Assembly (NCBI GenBank): GCA_026545225.1 | Contig: CM048849.1 | Span: forward strand, 7,776,041-7,840,040 | Direction: 5' to 3' | Source: Cornus controversa | Lineage: Eukaryota; Streptophyta; Magnoliopsida; Cornales; Cornaceae | Length of the DNA stretch: 64,000 nt | Part shown: positions 13,486 through 24,830 of the stretch, one piece after another | How the letters are laid out: every line of letters begins with the position of its first letter | Numbering within the stretch: position 1 is the first letter of the stretch | Notes under the pieces: generated by a model | What the model was told of the DNA's origin: nothing | What the model saw: the letters and a program-made list of their open reading frames with translations, nothing else | The model's database searches: none | Program-made: the position numbers and the translations under genes

Positions 13486-13804
13486 GATTTTATCTTTCCC
13501 CTCTTATTATGTGTTATACACATTAATTTGATTCATATTGTGATATATGATGAAATGAGAGATTATACATGCAATGTGTATGAAATGAGAATATATCTAG
13601 TTATGTTGTGTATTGTATGCATATGTGAATAATATGCATGTAGTGAAACATATATGTGACTATATGGAGAATGTATAGATGAAATGTATGCTAGAAGTCA
13701 TATGTCATAAGAATGTGCATTAAAGATCATTAAAATCATATGTTATGTGATATATATGCTTAATATGCATGTATAAGTAATTATCAGAGAATTGTCTAAG
13801 TGGG

Positions 13805-14073
13805 TCATACATGGGGTTCGAAGTTGCCCAACTATGTTACAGAAGTGGTAAAAATACCCACTAAGGTATGACCTTCGGAGTTGCCAACTCATACCAAAGC
13901 TAATGCCTAGAAATCAGAGTTGTCCAAGGTCTTGTGACCATCAAAGTTACCCACTCACAATGGCAAGACCGATATATTGCTGGGATAGTATGATTATTTG
14001 GAGTTGTCCTAATCATATGGGTGTCATCAGAGTTGTCCAACACCACATGATCGTCGGAGTTAACCAATCATGT
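13805..14073 (+). repeat. Array of hairpin units with a shared loop and different stems
   Basis: About seven units share a core close to TCRGAGTTGYCCAA. Flanking bases form inverted arms that differ from unit to unit: GGTATGA/TCATACC (13865-13871, 13889-13895), GGTCTTG/CAAGACC (13928-13934, 13964-13970) with TTGTGA/TCACAA inside it (13932-13937, 13955-13960), TATGATTA/TAATCATA (13989-13996, 14010-14017), GGTGT/ACACC (14020-14024, 14040-14044) and ACATGAT/ATCATGT (14045-14051, 14067-14073). The units centred near 13822 and 13920 have weak arms. A related LTR at 21791-21846 has two such units. Function unknown. Confidence 0.75.
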
Positions 14074-14703
14074 TTATGTATCAGATTATGATCAAAAAAG
14101 ATGTAAATATCTTGATGTTTATGTGTTTTAACTGTTAAGTATGTTTTATGGATTAAATGCACACTTGTCGAATTGTATTTATGATTGATCGAACATAAGA
14201 ACATTAAATATGTCATGTAGTGTAGCGACATCATGGTTGCATATCATATAGGTCGGTACTGGGTTGATGCTTAGGTAGGTTGGGGCATTCCTACTAAGCT
14301 CATTGATTTGCTCACCCTTCTCCCCCCCTTTTTACAGATAAGGCACCGATGATAGATGGGACTTGAACATCCAAATGGAGTTCCTTGTGGCTTTTTGGTC
14401 TTATTTTGGATATTGTATCTAATGTTATCCATGTCGACTTGTGGCATCTTAATTTTTGAAAATGTAGTTATAGTTGCCCTACGTGTACTTTTGGACCATT
14501 ATGTATGTGTTTCATATGATGACTATGAACTTAGAGAATTATATCAATGAAATGTATGATTTGGATAAAATTTAGGGGGTTTATGATTTTGTAGCATTCA
14601 TTATGTTACAATGATGTATGGATTGATTTGTAGACTTGAAATGTGTTTGGATGTGAGTTGTATAGAACTAGTGAAACACTTGTGAATTTTATAGGATTTG
14701 CAT

Positions 14704-14892
14704 TTGAGGGGTTACGATGCATCACAATCCCCATTACAATGCATCAAAATTCAGCCATGCATCGAAGGTCCATGAATGATGTATCGTAGAAATGTAGGAA
14801 AATTAGGTTAGAAAATAGTAGATTTCCCATGATTTTATGAGGCATCTCCGATGCATCGTAACCATGATTATGATGTATCGTAATCCATGGGA
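14704..14892 (+). repeat. Cassette of ATGCATCG-like short repeats in LTR
   Basis: The words GATGCATCACAATCC, CAATGCATCAAAATTC, CATGCATCGAAGG, GATGTATCGTAG, GATGCATCGTAACC and GATGTATCGTAATCC recur within about 190 bp. They resemble in style, but not in sequence, the cassettes at 22917-23030 and 4140-4440 of the other LTRs. Confidence 0.65.
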
Positions 14893-15057
14893 ATGTCATC
14901 AATAAAGCTATGTTTGGACAGGTGTGTAAGGTCAAACGTGACTACCCGAATTTTTTTTTTCTTTTTCAAATTATAGTTACAGATCGGTGACTTTTAAGCA
15001 TGATTAGTCATTTAATGACGTGCTTAGTAGATTTAAATAATCCTTTTTATGTTTTCA

Positions 15058-15065
15058 GTTACGGG
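15058..15065. repeat. hAT target-site duplication, left copy
   Basis: GTTACGGG here and again at 21091-21098 directly flank the terminal inverted repeats. Eight bases is the diagnostic duplication length of hAT elements. Confidence 0.95.
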
Positions 15066-15079
15066 TAGGGGTGCACACG

Positions 15080-15215
15080 GTACGGTTCCTCACGGTTCTT
15101 GGAGGAACCGGAACCGTTATCAACGGTTCCTAATTTTTGGAACCGGAACCGGAACCGTTAAGGTTCGGAACCGAACCGCGGTTCTCGGTTCGGTACGGTT
15201 CCGAACCGCGGTTCT
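15080..15215. repeat. hAT left subterminal GGAACCG repeat block
   Basis: Dense direct and inverted copies of GGAACCG/CGGTTCC lie just inside the left end. The matching block is at 20884-21075. Paired GGAACCG clusters near both ends are typical of hAT subterminal transposase-binding regions. Confidence 0.85.
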
Positions 15216-16513
15216 TCATATTTTTTTATTTTTTATTTTTTTTTAAAATGATTCAATGAAGCTTAATGTTTAAAAATAGCACCCTACTGGAAACTTGCAA
15301 TTTGAAAATGAAGACCTTCAATTTCAGAGCAACTCAGCAAGCAATATACATGATTCATGATTTGATTCATACATGCACCCAATTTAATTCTAAGCCACAC
15401 AGGCCACAGCAACTCAAGCCCATACATGATATTACCATTTTCTACATGTCCTCATTTGACATACAAGTATACAACACAACAATTTCACTAGGGCGCCATG
15501 CATTTTACAAAGCAAAATGAAGCAGTAAAAAATTAACAGGTTCTTGTCTTCTTGAGTAATCTCAATAATAACATAAAATTCATAAACAACAGATTAACAT
15601 AAATTTTATAAAAAAATGACAATCTCATCTGCACTCTCCAAAACCATATCAGCAAGCAAGGAACAACACTTCATATTCCAATCCAGCAATCTACACATAC
15701 AAAAGAAACAAAGTAATTAAGCCCTTGTATGAGGGAAGCAACAAGTAATTTCAATAGAACATTTTTTCAACTATACATTGATTTAGGATATACTTTCAAA
15801 TATTATATGGTAGTTTAATTTCTCAAGCTTCAGATTCTTTTTTCAAGTTTCAGTTGGATATTAGAGACATGGGTTTTAGTATAACTAAATTTATATCTCT
15901 CCTATTATTATTATACTTAAAGAACAATCATTTCAACAAGGATCATGAATTGGGATTCCAATATTCAAGTTCCCAAATTTTATTAGCACCAATAAATAAA
16001 CAACTGAGGGAAAAACAGATGAGTCCAAATTTACAATGGATGACAATCTAAAGAAAATTGCCAACTCACTTGGTGACTTGATGTGGTTATTACATGAGCT
16101 TCATTAATCTCATGAAACTAGGGATTAATCAAACTCTCAAAGTAAAATGATCAACTAGAAGAGATCACAAAAGTTGAACAGACAAACTTGTTTTTAGTAA
16201 ACCAATTTTGATAGGCTCATGAAACAAGTAAATAAACTTATCCTGCAAACCCAATTAGAACAAGTACAATACATAGAAAAAACTATATTATACCCCCATA
16301 ACTCCATAAACATTCGGATGAACTATAACTCAAAGAGTCAGACGCCATTAAATAATATAACAATAATAATTCAAGATCCAAAGTACAAACTAGAGGAAGT
16401 GCAACAATATTCTTTTAAGTGCATAGAGCAGCCTTAAACACACTAATAAACAACCACAGAATTGGGGTTTAAACTTACTTGAGTCACGTGTTTCCTTTTA
16501 TCTCCTCACTTCC

Positions 16514-18660
16514 TCAAATAGTAGTTATTCCACTTATTTCTGCAAAATACACAGTTGGGGCCAATTAAATGATAAAAAAATACTTTAAAAGTAAATGATA
16601 CATATATGTATATATAAATGAATATTACCTGATTCAAGTGCTTCAATTTCAGCCATAGTTTCTTCCACTTGAACTGGGAGTGGTGTAGAACACAACCAAT
16701 CTTGTGTACAAATTAGGCATTCCACAAGTTTGGGACCAAGTGAACTACGGAATTGATCAAGAACACGACCTCCTGTACTAAAAGTGGACTCGAAAGCAAC
16801 AGTGGAGATAGGAATGGCTAAAACATCCCGTGCAATTTGAGAAAGAATTGAAAACCTTGGACTATTCACCTTCCACCAGTTCAAAATTTCAAACTTTGGA
16901 TAATTTTTTTCACAAGATTCTTCCAAGTACTTGTCTAGTTCCGATTTACCTATATCACTTTCTTCTTGTTCCAAATGCTTTTCAAAATCTGAAAGTGCTA
17001 TAAGATCACTCGCATTACCTTGTTGGTGTTGGTCAACCTCCATCAACTCATTAAGAACTAGAGTTTGAGTTTGATTTTGAGATGAAGTAACCAACTCCTT
17101 CTTTTGATACTCATCAAAAAGACGATTTATTGTCTCTGTTATCTTTTTCATGAGCTCATTAGTTAGAGTCGGTTCATAAACTTTGGAGAAACGATACCTC
17201 AAATATTTCAACTTACAACGAGGATCTAACACAATAGCAATGAATACCATTATATTCAACTTTTCAATTTTTCCCCAATACTTATCAAACTTACTCTTCA
17301 TTTTTTTTGCCATGGCACTTACAAAAGGATCCAAACTTTTTAACGATTCAACCAAATTACATTCAATACCACTAACTTCATGAAAGTACATATTAGAAGT
17401 GATATACAAAGAACCAGACAAGCGAACAGTGGCATCATAGAATTTTTTCAAAAATTGAACAAAAAATCGAGCATCATCCCAATCACTAGCATTAGGAGGT
17501 CCATCTTTAAGTTCTAAGATGAATTGTGATTCTTCATCTTCTAATATCTCAAATGCTTTTTGAAACTTTAATGCGGCAACTAGCATGAGATATGTGGAAT
17601 TCCACCTAGTTGGAACATCTAGACACAAAAAACTTTTACTTGCTATCTCCTCCTTGATTACACATTCCTTGAATTTTTGTTCTCTTTGTGGAGAACTCTT
17701 AATAAACTTCACCGTGCCACGAATTTGATTCAATGAATCTTTCATTTCACTTAACCCATCTTTCGCAATTAAATTGAGAATATGTGCACAACATCTCACG
17801 TGAAAGAACTCACCGCCTAACATGAAAGAGTCACTCTTCTTAAAAAGCTTTCTTTTCAAATACGCAACAGCAACATCATTTGAACTTGCATTATCAACGG
17901 TAAGAGTGCCTAATTTCTCTATACCCCATTCCTTCAAACAATCCTCCACAGCTCGACCAATTGCCTCTCCTTTGTGACTAGAAATCACACAAAAGTTTAA
18001 AACTCTTTTATGTAATTTCCAGTCACTATCAATAAAGTGAGCTGTGAGACACATATAAGATAGGTTTTGTAGTGAGGTCCATGAATCTGTAGTGAGACAA
18101 ATTCTTTGGTTTGAGTTCGACAAGCAATCCTTCAATTTCATTTTCATAGTAGCATACAATGCCAAACAATCCCTTGCCACTGTAGTACGTGACACAATCT
18201 TGAAGTTAGGTTGCAATACGCTACAAAAGTGACGAAAACCTTCTTTCTCTACATGATTAAAAGGTAACTCGTCTATAATGATCATTCTGGTAAGGGCTTG
18301 TCTACATACCTCTTGATCAAAACTCCAAACATTTAGGTTGCTACCCTCATTTTGTGTCCCCGATTGAAATGATAAAGTCTTTTATTTCTTGCCTTGCAAA
18401 TTATAGGGGTACTTGGAACAACTACTATTATGCTTTTTCAAAACACTAGTTCCATTGGCACTCACCCACTTAAAGACTCCATTACAATAGTTACATTTAG
18501 CACCATCTTCTTTCCCATCCTTAATAATTTTAGTAAAATGATCCCACATAATAGACTGACGACCCTTTTTTTTAGTAGAAATATCAGTTACCTTTTCAGT
18601 GGAAGAAGTAGTAATGGGTTTTTGAGTAACCTCATTGGGATCTCCTGTAGCACTTGACAT
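16514..18660 (-). pseudogene. hAT transposase with one in-frame stop codon
   Basis: DNA-cutting and joining enzyme of the surrounding hAT element. I start at the Met of MSSATGDPNEV (18660). An N-terminal BED zinc finger follows (IMWDHFTK, then CNYC and KKHNSSC), then a TAA at 18382-18384. The frame reopens at once and runs through the RNase H-like core (CLTTDSWTS, TLTVDNASSND) to the C-terminal dimerisation region (FEILNWWKVNSPRF, then AFESTFSTGGRVLDQFRSSL). A likely 89-bp intron (16540-16628, GT/AG) joins a short last exon ending at 16514. Total 686 codons counting both stops, a normal size. The stop sits in a linker and could be a single C-to-T change of CAA. Unless it is read through, the protein ends after the BED finger. 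Confidence 0.88.
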
Positions 18661-20443
18661 CCAACAATTACAAAAAATACAAAAAAAATACAAAAAAAAA
18701 ATCAGCTTATATGCTAATGTTAATGCAATTACTGGACACTAGTTAAATTAGCTTATTGCATGTGTAAATAGTGATTTAACATTTCATAAACATTAGAATA
18801 TGATGTGTTTTATTCTTATTCAGTTCATAATTTGCAAAATAAATTATATGCCACTTTATACATAATAAATTAATAATGTTAAAATTATGTGTAAAAATTA
18901 TATCTATCTACAGACTACAGTACGTCTTTCTCCACCAACAATGTTCCATGCATGTAAAAAGATAGACATAGAACCATAGAAATAGCCCATGCCAGCTGGT
19001 ATTATTAAACTGTGAATAGGAGCGAGGGAATGATCAGGTGGTGTATCAATTAACCATTAAGTTTATACTGATTTGTCATTTTGCTAGCTCAATTAATGTT
19101 GAATGAACCATGCATGATATCTGGGTTTATGTTTATAGAGTTACTATATATATAATTATATATATATATATATATAATTCCAACAAAAACTCCAACTTGT
19201 GATTAGATTAAACTTTTAATTTCTTTGTCTGCGGCAAATAAATGAAGTGTCAATACTAAAAGTTGGAAAGGAGTTGAAGAATATATATAGATATACCTAC
19301 GGTTGGTCGTTATTATAACTATTTTGATGAGAGTAGAGGCCTAGCTTGTTTTGTACAATGTTGCAACCTGCTGGTATATATATGACAGATTCCACTGGCT
19401 CATGCTAGCTGATGACCTAAGGAACTATGGACAAAAATGTAAGGGTGAAAGCTATTTCATCATTCATGTGAAATATCATTTAAGTTGACCACTTTTCCTT
19501 AAGTTGACCACTACTAGCTTTGAATTGGAAATCAATTAAGAATGCTCCAATGAAGAGCCTATATTTTGGAATAAGTCAGTTCCAAAATTAGAAGGGAAGA
19601 GGCATGATTGCATTGATTTAGGGTTATTGTGACTTAAGTAGGACATGGGTTGGCCTGGAGGGTTAAGATCATAAATGTAAAGGGTGCTACTGGTCATACC
19701 AAGGTTTGAATTGTTCTCTTTTAATTGGGCTACATAAGATTGAGAAATATTTTTATTCCTGCTTAAGTTTGGGCTAAAATATCATTTTGAATTTTGATCA
19801 AGTTGAACTCAAATTTTTACCCGATATTTATATACTAATACTACTATATTTATATAATTTGAACCTTGTTTCAATTTTTTTTTTCCTTTCTAATCATGAG
19901 AGAGATGTTTATTAATAGTTTTCCATTTCAACTTTCTATTTTCTTTCACTAAAACAAAAATAATCTACAGCAGCGATCAAAACCGCAATTAAAAATGCCT
20001 AAACCCTCTTGTTTATTTTCCACCATTTTCTCAGCAACCAACCAAAGGATCACAGACTCACAGTCACACGACTCACACGGTCACACCATAAGCAAATGGT
20101 GAAAAGGTCTAATCACACAAATCCATATTCATAACTTGCAGTTCATCTCTCAAAATGTTTAGTTTAGAAATGAAAAAAATGAAACAAATTACAATGTTTA
20201 CTCATCAATCAAAATTTTCATCTTTCAGAAATTTATATAGTAAATGCATACACACAGCCACACAGGACCTATTTTAAATCAATAAAGTCACAAAAGTAAT
20301 ATTTCAAGGCACAAAAGTAATATTTACCCTAACGGAGGAAGATGAGGAAACTGGTGAATCCGTGATTGAAGTCGAAAAGCTTCCAAAGTGGTGCTACGCC
20401 GGAGTCTGGAGATGCTACTGAATAGAGACCGAGTGAGTGAGAC

Positions 20444-20448
<5 letters not shown>

Positions 20449-20480
<32 letters not shown>
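20449..20480. repeat. (GA)n microsatellite inside the hAT element
   Basis: About sixteen GA units. On the transposase strand this is a CT-rich tract about 1.8 kb upstream of the start codon; it could belong to a promoter or leader, but nothing shows that. Confidence 0.9.
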
Positions 20481-20484
<4 letters not shown>

Positions 20485-20883
20485 CTAGATCTTGGATTTG
20501 TGCCAGAGTGACGGGTGATGGCTCACGCCGAAGATGACGAACAAACCGGTGTCACCGTGTCGGAGTGACAAACAAACGACTAGAATGAGGGTGAATGGAT
20601 CGGTGAAGAGGATGGATCGGTGAGGAGGATTGAGGAACAGACTCAACTGATTGACGATTTGGGATTATTTTCAGGAAAAGCGATCTGGTATTCCGGTGTG
20701 TATATCTCAGGCAAGGTCGAGGTCGGCCGTCTCTTGAGTTTTGACTATGTTGTTGCTGCTGGTTGGTGCGTACCATGCGTGTTAAAGATGAAGAAATTTA
20801 GGGTTATGTATAGAAAATCTGAATAGATAAGATAAGAGATAACTTAAATCATTATTATATTATATATATATTATATACATATT

Positions 20884-21075
20884 TACGGTTCCAATTTACG
20901 GTTCCGATTCCGGTTCGGTTCCAGGGAACCGCGGTTCCGGTTCGGTACGGTTCTACTAGCCTTAGAACCGGAACCGGAACCGTTGGCAACGGTTCCTAAT
21001 TTTAGGAACCAAAACCGAAACCGGAACCGTAGCCACGATTTGGTACGGTTCCCCCCGGTTCCGGTTCCCACGGTT
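20884..21075. repeat. hAT right subterminal GGAACCG repeat block
   Basis: Clustered CGGTTCC/GGAACCG words just inside the right inverted repeat, mirroring 15080-15215. Confidence 0.85.
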
Positions 21076-21090
21076 TTTTGTGCACCCCTA

Positions 21091-23517
21091 GTTACGGGCG
21101 TGGAACCGGAATGGATCCGAATAACTCAGGAGGTAACTACGGACACTTGAGAGTGGTGTAGGGGTGTGGATGTAAATTTAAGGGTATAAGTGAAGTTTTG
21201 GAAAGAGAGGAAATGATGGTTTGCAATTAGATGCAAAGTAACCATGACAAGGAGCAAAAAAATGAGAGATTGAGGGTTTAGTTGCAAAGTGGAATATATG
21301 AATTATATATATATGATATGTATGTATAGTAAGAGAGAAAAATATCAAATTTTTGAGGCTTCTCTCTCTCTTCTGTCCAGAGCTCTCTCTCTTTCACTAC
21401 AAAGTTTCCTTCTTCTCCTTAAGTGTCAATTCTATAGGTTGAATTGTGGGTTTCTTGGGGGGGTTCATATGCTAGGTAAAGTTAGGAGATTAGGTTTTCC
21501 TCTCCTTGTTGCATTTGTTATATGATTGCATGTTAAAGAGGTGATTTACGTATATTACATGTTATAGAGTTGATATAGTTATGATATGTATGAAGCTTTG
21601 TGGTAAATGTTATGTGAAGAGCATGATTTGGTGTTTCTTGAGCATGAAATTTGATGCCAAAGTGTAGAGCCTTGTAAATGTATGCAAATTTCATTATTTG
21701 GTGATGTTTGTGGTGTTGATATCATCCATGAACATGTTGCATACATGGGGTTTGATAAAATATCCTAAAGAGGGTTTTTCATTAAAAATATGACATGGTG
21801 CTTCGGAGTATGCCCACCCGTGTCTCTTTTGTTGGAGTTTGACAAATCATGAACTACTTGTGTGTGTGTGGTCTAGGTTGTCGAGTTAAACATGCATTGC
21901 TTGAAAGTATTCATTTGATAATGTTGCTCACGTGTTGAATATGCTATGTATGTCTAAATGCTCTAGCATATGCCATGTAGCCGATAGGGATGCTATGACT
22001 TATATTCATGTAGGTCGGCGTCGGGTTGGCGCTTAGGTGGGGTTAGGTTATCTCTACTGAGCTGCCGTGGTGCTCACCCAACTCCCCCCAATATTTTTTA
22101 GGTTATGCATCAATGGTGATGATAAGGACTTCCTAGTTCTTATGGAAGTTTTGGGAACTCAATTGGAGTATGTTGATCTTTTAGATATTGTATATTTGGC
22201 TATTCGTGCCAACTTGTGGCACGTTGATTATGTATTTGTAGTCATGGTAAGATTTTTAGCATTTTTGAAATTTATGCATGAAACCCCCGTAATGACTATA
22301 AACTTGGAATCCATTTGTATGGGGATGTATTTCTTGAACAAGGTTCATGTTTTGAAATATTTTAGAATGTAAAGTTATGACCTCTTCTCATGTTATGACT
22401 ATATGTATAGATTTTTCTCAAGTAAATGAGTTGAAAATGAAACGAAATCGATAGGTAATTTGAATGGAATGGATGATTTAGAATGCCAAGATTATTTCAT
22501 TCACATGTTATAAGTTGTGTGAATGTCTTCATGGCCATTAAGGCATTAGAGTAGCCATTTGGGGGGGGGGGGACACGTGCCCAAAAAGTGTCCATTTTGA
22601 GTTCATGGCGTTGATGGAATTTATATGTATAGAATGATAATTGTATTAGTTTCAATTTGATAGGTCATGGGTCTTGTTTGGACATAACTTGACAAAGATA
22701 TGCATGTTTTAGTGCAAGAGTTAGTAATCTGACCTATACCCATTAATTTGAGTATAACCCGAGTTTTGGTTGGTATTTTTAGATGATTCCAATTGGGTTA
22801 GATACTAGATATGTTGAGGATGATTCATGCCAAATTTCAAGTCAAACAGACTTGCGAATTGTGAGATATTTGAAGTTGGGATAAAGTTTTGGCTAAGATA
22901 GTGTTGCAGAATTTTGCCTGGGATTAACGGTGATCGATCCCCCTCTTTTACGGTGATTGATTGCCCCTGTAAAAGGCCAAAAACTAGCCTTGATCGACCT
23001 TGGGCGATCGATCCCCCTTTTACAGCATGCACTATTCAAATAGTGTTTTTATCCAACTTCAAAGAGGCATATCTCCTTTGTTTCAAATCGGATTTTGATG
23101 ATTCTTTTTTTTGAAATTGTATATTTTTAAACCATATTTCTAATGGTTTTATTTTTATACATTGATTATAAACTCACAATGAGTTATGCATTCGTATTTG
23201 TGGGATAGAAGCATTCGAAAGGTTGTATGGTTGAGGCCATTGAGGTTAGCTGATGTTGACTTGTGCATAGGTAATTATAAGTGGGTGACTAGGCTTCCAT
23301 GGTAATGAAAGGTTAAGATGGTCCATTAGGGCTTAATGGACAGATTCACCCTCAATTTTTGGGAGTTGGGAATCGGGGCGCGATAACATGGTATCAAAGC
23401 TTGATACTATCGCATGAGTGTGGTTAAGGTCGTTCATGGGGTTAAGTGAATGGATTCACACTCGGAATTCGGGTCGATCTCGGGGAGTCCCGGCTGTCCG
23501 AATTCTGGGGTGTGATA
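21091..23517 (+). repeat. Ty3/gypsy LTR-derived DNA, copy 3
   Basis: After the right hAT duplication the pre-insertion DNA continues. From about 21720 it parallels LTR copy 1: 'GCATATGCCATGTAG' near 21966, 'GGTTGGCGCTTAGGTGG' near 22024, a G-run then 'GGACACGTGCCC' near 22571, and the 3' end 'TCGGGGAGTCCCGGCTGTCC' followed by GGGGTGTGATA near 23516. Two hairpin units are at 21791-21846 and a GATCGATCCCC cassette at 22917-23030. No intact coding sequence was seen. Confidence 0.65.
22917..23030 (+). repeat. Cassette of GATCGATCCCC-like short repeats in LTR
   Basis: GTGATCGATCCCCCTC, GTGATTGATTGCCCC, TTGATCGACCTTGG and GCGATCGATCCCCC recur, separated by short spacers with TTTTAC. Directly downstream (23048-23140) the LTR matches the minus-strand LTR family, which carries an unrelated repeat word at the same place. 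Confidence 0.7.
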
Positions 23518-23630
23518 GAATGGTATCAGAGCTCTAGGTTGGAATGCCTAGGGACAACGGGGAATGGACATATCGCGTGTATAGTTGAGAAGGTTGGATT
23601 ATGTACTTGATACCAGAATGGTATCAGAGC
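23389..23630 (+). promoter_or_regulatory. Three tRNA-Met-type primer-binding motifs in a row
   Basis: TGGTATCAAAGC at 23389-23400, TGGTATCAGAGC at 23521-23532 and TGGTATCAGAGC at 23619-23630. The last two also share the following CTAGGTTGGAAT context, so the region just downstream of the LTR end looks duplicated with a 98-bp spacing. The first lies inside LTR-like sequence and has its own LTR-end-like 'GGGGCGCGATAACA' before it. Confidence 0.7.
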
Positions 23631-24830
23631 ACTAGGTTGGAATACTTAGGGGCGATGGGTAAGGGTTGAAGATTTTTGGATTGCTAGTAAAGCACTACGT
23701 TTGAAAAACCTAGGGTATCAAAGTCATAGGTTTGAATACCTAAAGACATAAGGAAATGGCCAAACCAACACGTAGTTTGGAAATAGGCAATGGCTGATAG
23801 TTGTCTAGACGATAGGTTTGATTTCCTATGGGCAATAGTGGAGTGATTAACTCAGTTTGAGTAATCATGAGGAAAGATCAAAGTGTTGATGTGAGAAACC
23901 GATTTCAATTTGGTATTACTCCCAAAGTTGGTTGAGTTTGGATTTTGACTTGATGATTCAATCTTATTGAGTGAGTAACGAATAGATACCGTAAGGAATG
24001 TTGCGAGTGTTTGAGTCCTTACAAATACTTAGGGGTTTATGATATGTGGATAGATTAGTAGGTGTTTACTAATTAGTACAGTGGATGAGAGTAGGTTGGT
24101 ATAAACCACTCTAGATATTCAATTATAGTATGAGTCAATATACTAGGGAAACCTAGGTCGTGTTATCACGTTTACTTAGACAGAAGATGAGCCGGGACCA
24201 TGCGTGGTCAAGGGTACTTATCTAGTGTTAGCTTAAGGGCTTGGGTATTGAGTTGTTAAGATGCATTACATGCCATATCATATATCCTATGTGCTTATTT
24301 GATTTAACATGCTATGTGTTATGTGTTATGTGAAATATATGACTTATGTGACAGTGCATTAACATTAGTGTTGCATTATGCATCATGTGGTCAATAGTGA
24401 CATGTAGTCACTGTGAGGTTTGGAGTTTAGTGGATTGTGATGTCGAAATAGACACGTGAAGATAGACTTCAAAAACACCAGTCTAGAGTTGATAGAAAAA
24501 GGGGTATGAATTACCTTGAAGATTCGAAACCAAGAGTTGGTATTTTAGAATTTGCGTTGCATTGATTGCATGATTATTGAGGATAGAATTTAGTCAAATG
24601 ACTAAGACAATTGGTGGTATTATGATACCGGGACTCTAGGCAGAGTATGTCTAAGGAGTGACTATTGAGATAGTCGGATTAAGACTCAGAAATGACCAAA
24701 TTCTTTGAGTGAATGGGTTCACACTTGGAATTCAGGTCGGTCCGGGGGAGTCCCGGTGGTTCGAATTCTGGGATGTGACATATAACTGAATCACTCACGA
24801 TTTTCGAGAGTCAAAAATTGGGGCGTAACA
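23518..24830 (+). mobile_element. Gypsy 5' leader and further LTR-end fragments
   Basis: Noncoding DNA downstream of an LTR end and primer-binding site. Two more LTR-end-like strings occur: 'GGGGGAGTCCCGGTGG' then GGATGTGACA near 24780, and GGGGCGTAACA near 24830. No gag or pol coding was recognised, so this is leader plus stacked LTR fragments. Confidence 0.5.

Larger units (their letters stand above)
13486..15057 (+). repeat. Plus-strand gypsy LTR, continuation after the nested element
   Basis: Noncoding LTR-type DNA that resumes after the GATTT duplication. It carries the landmark 'GGGTTGATGCTTAGGTAGG' near 14261 (parallel to about 1220 and 22020) and 'CGACTTGTGGCA' near 14433 (parallel to about 1408). 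A hairpin array lies at about 13805-14073 and a cassette of ATGCATCG-like words at 14710-14885. The junction with the DNA around the hAT insertion may be a second LTR joined on; I could not place a clean boundary. Confidence 0.6.
15066..21090 (-). mobile_element. hAT transposon, 6025 bp, near-intact
   Basis: The ends are TAGGGGTGCACA and TGTGCACCCCTA, 12-bp inverted repeats flanked by GTTACGGG. Both subterminal regions (15080-15215 and 20884-21075) are packed with GGAACCG/CGGTTCC words, the expected transposase-binding-type subterminal repeats. A single transposase gene lies on the minus strand. A (GA)n run is at 20449-20480. The DNA at 15220-16500 and 18700-20880 shows no coding potential. 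It inserted into gypsy LTR-type DNA, so it is younger than that. Confidence 0.95.

Noticed and set aside
20552-20826. Short open frames on both strands near the (GA)n run in the hAT element
   Set aside because: No domain, no splice continuity with the transposase, and opposite strands overlap.
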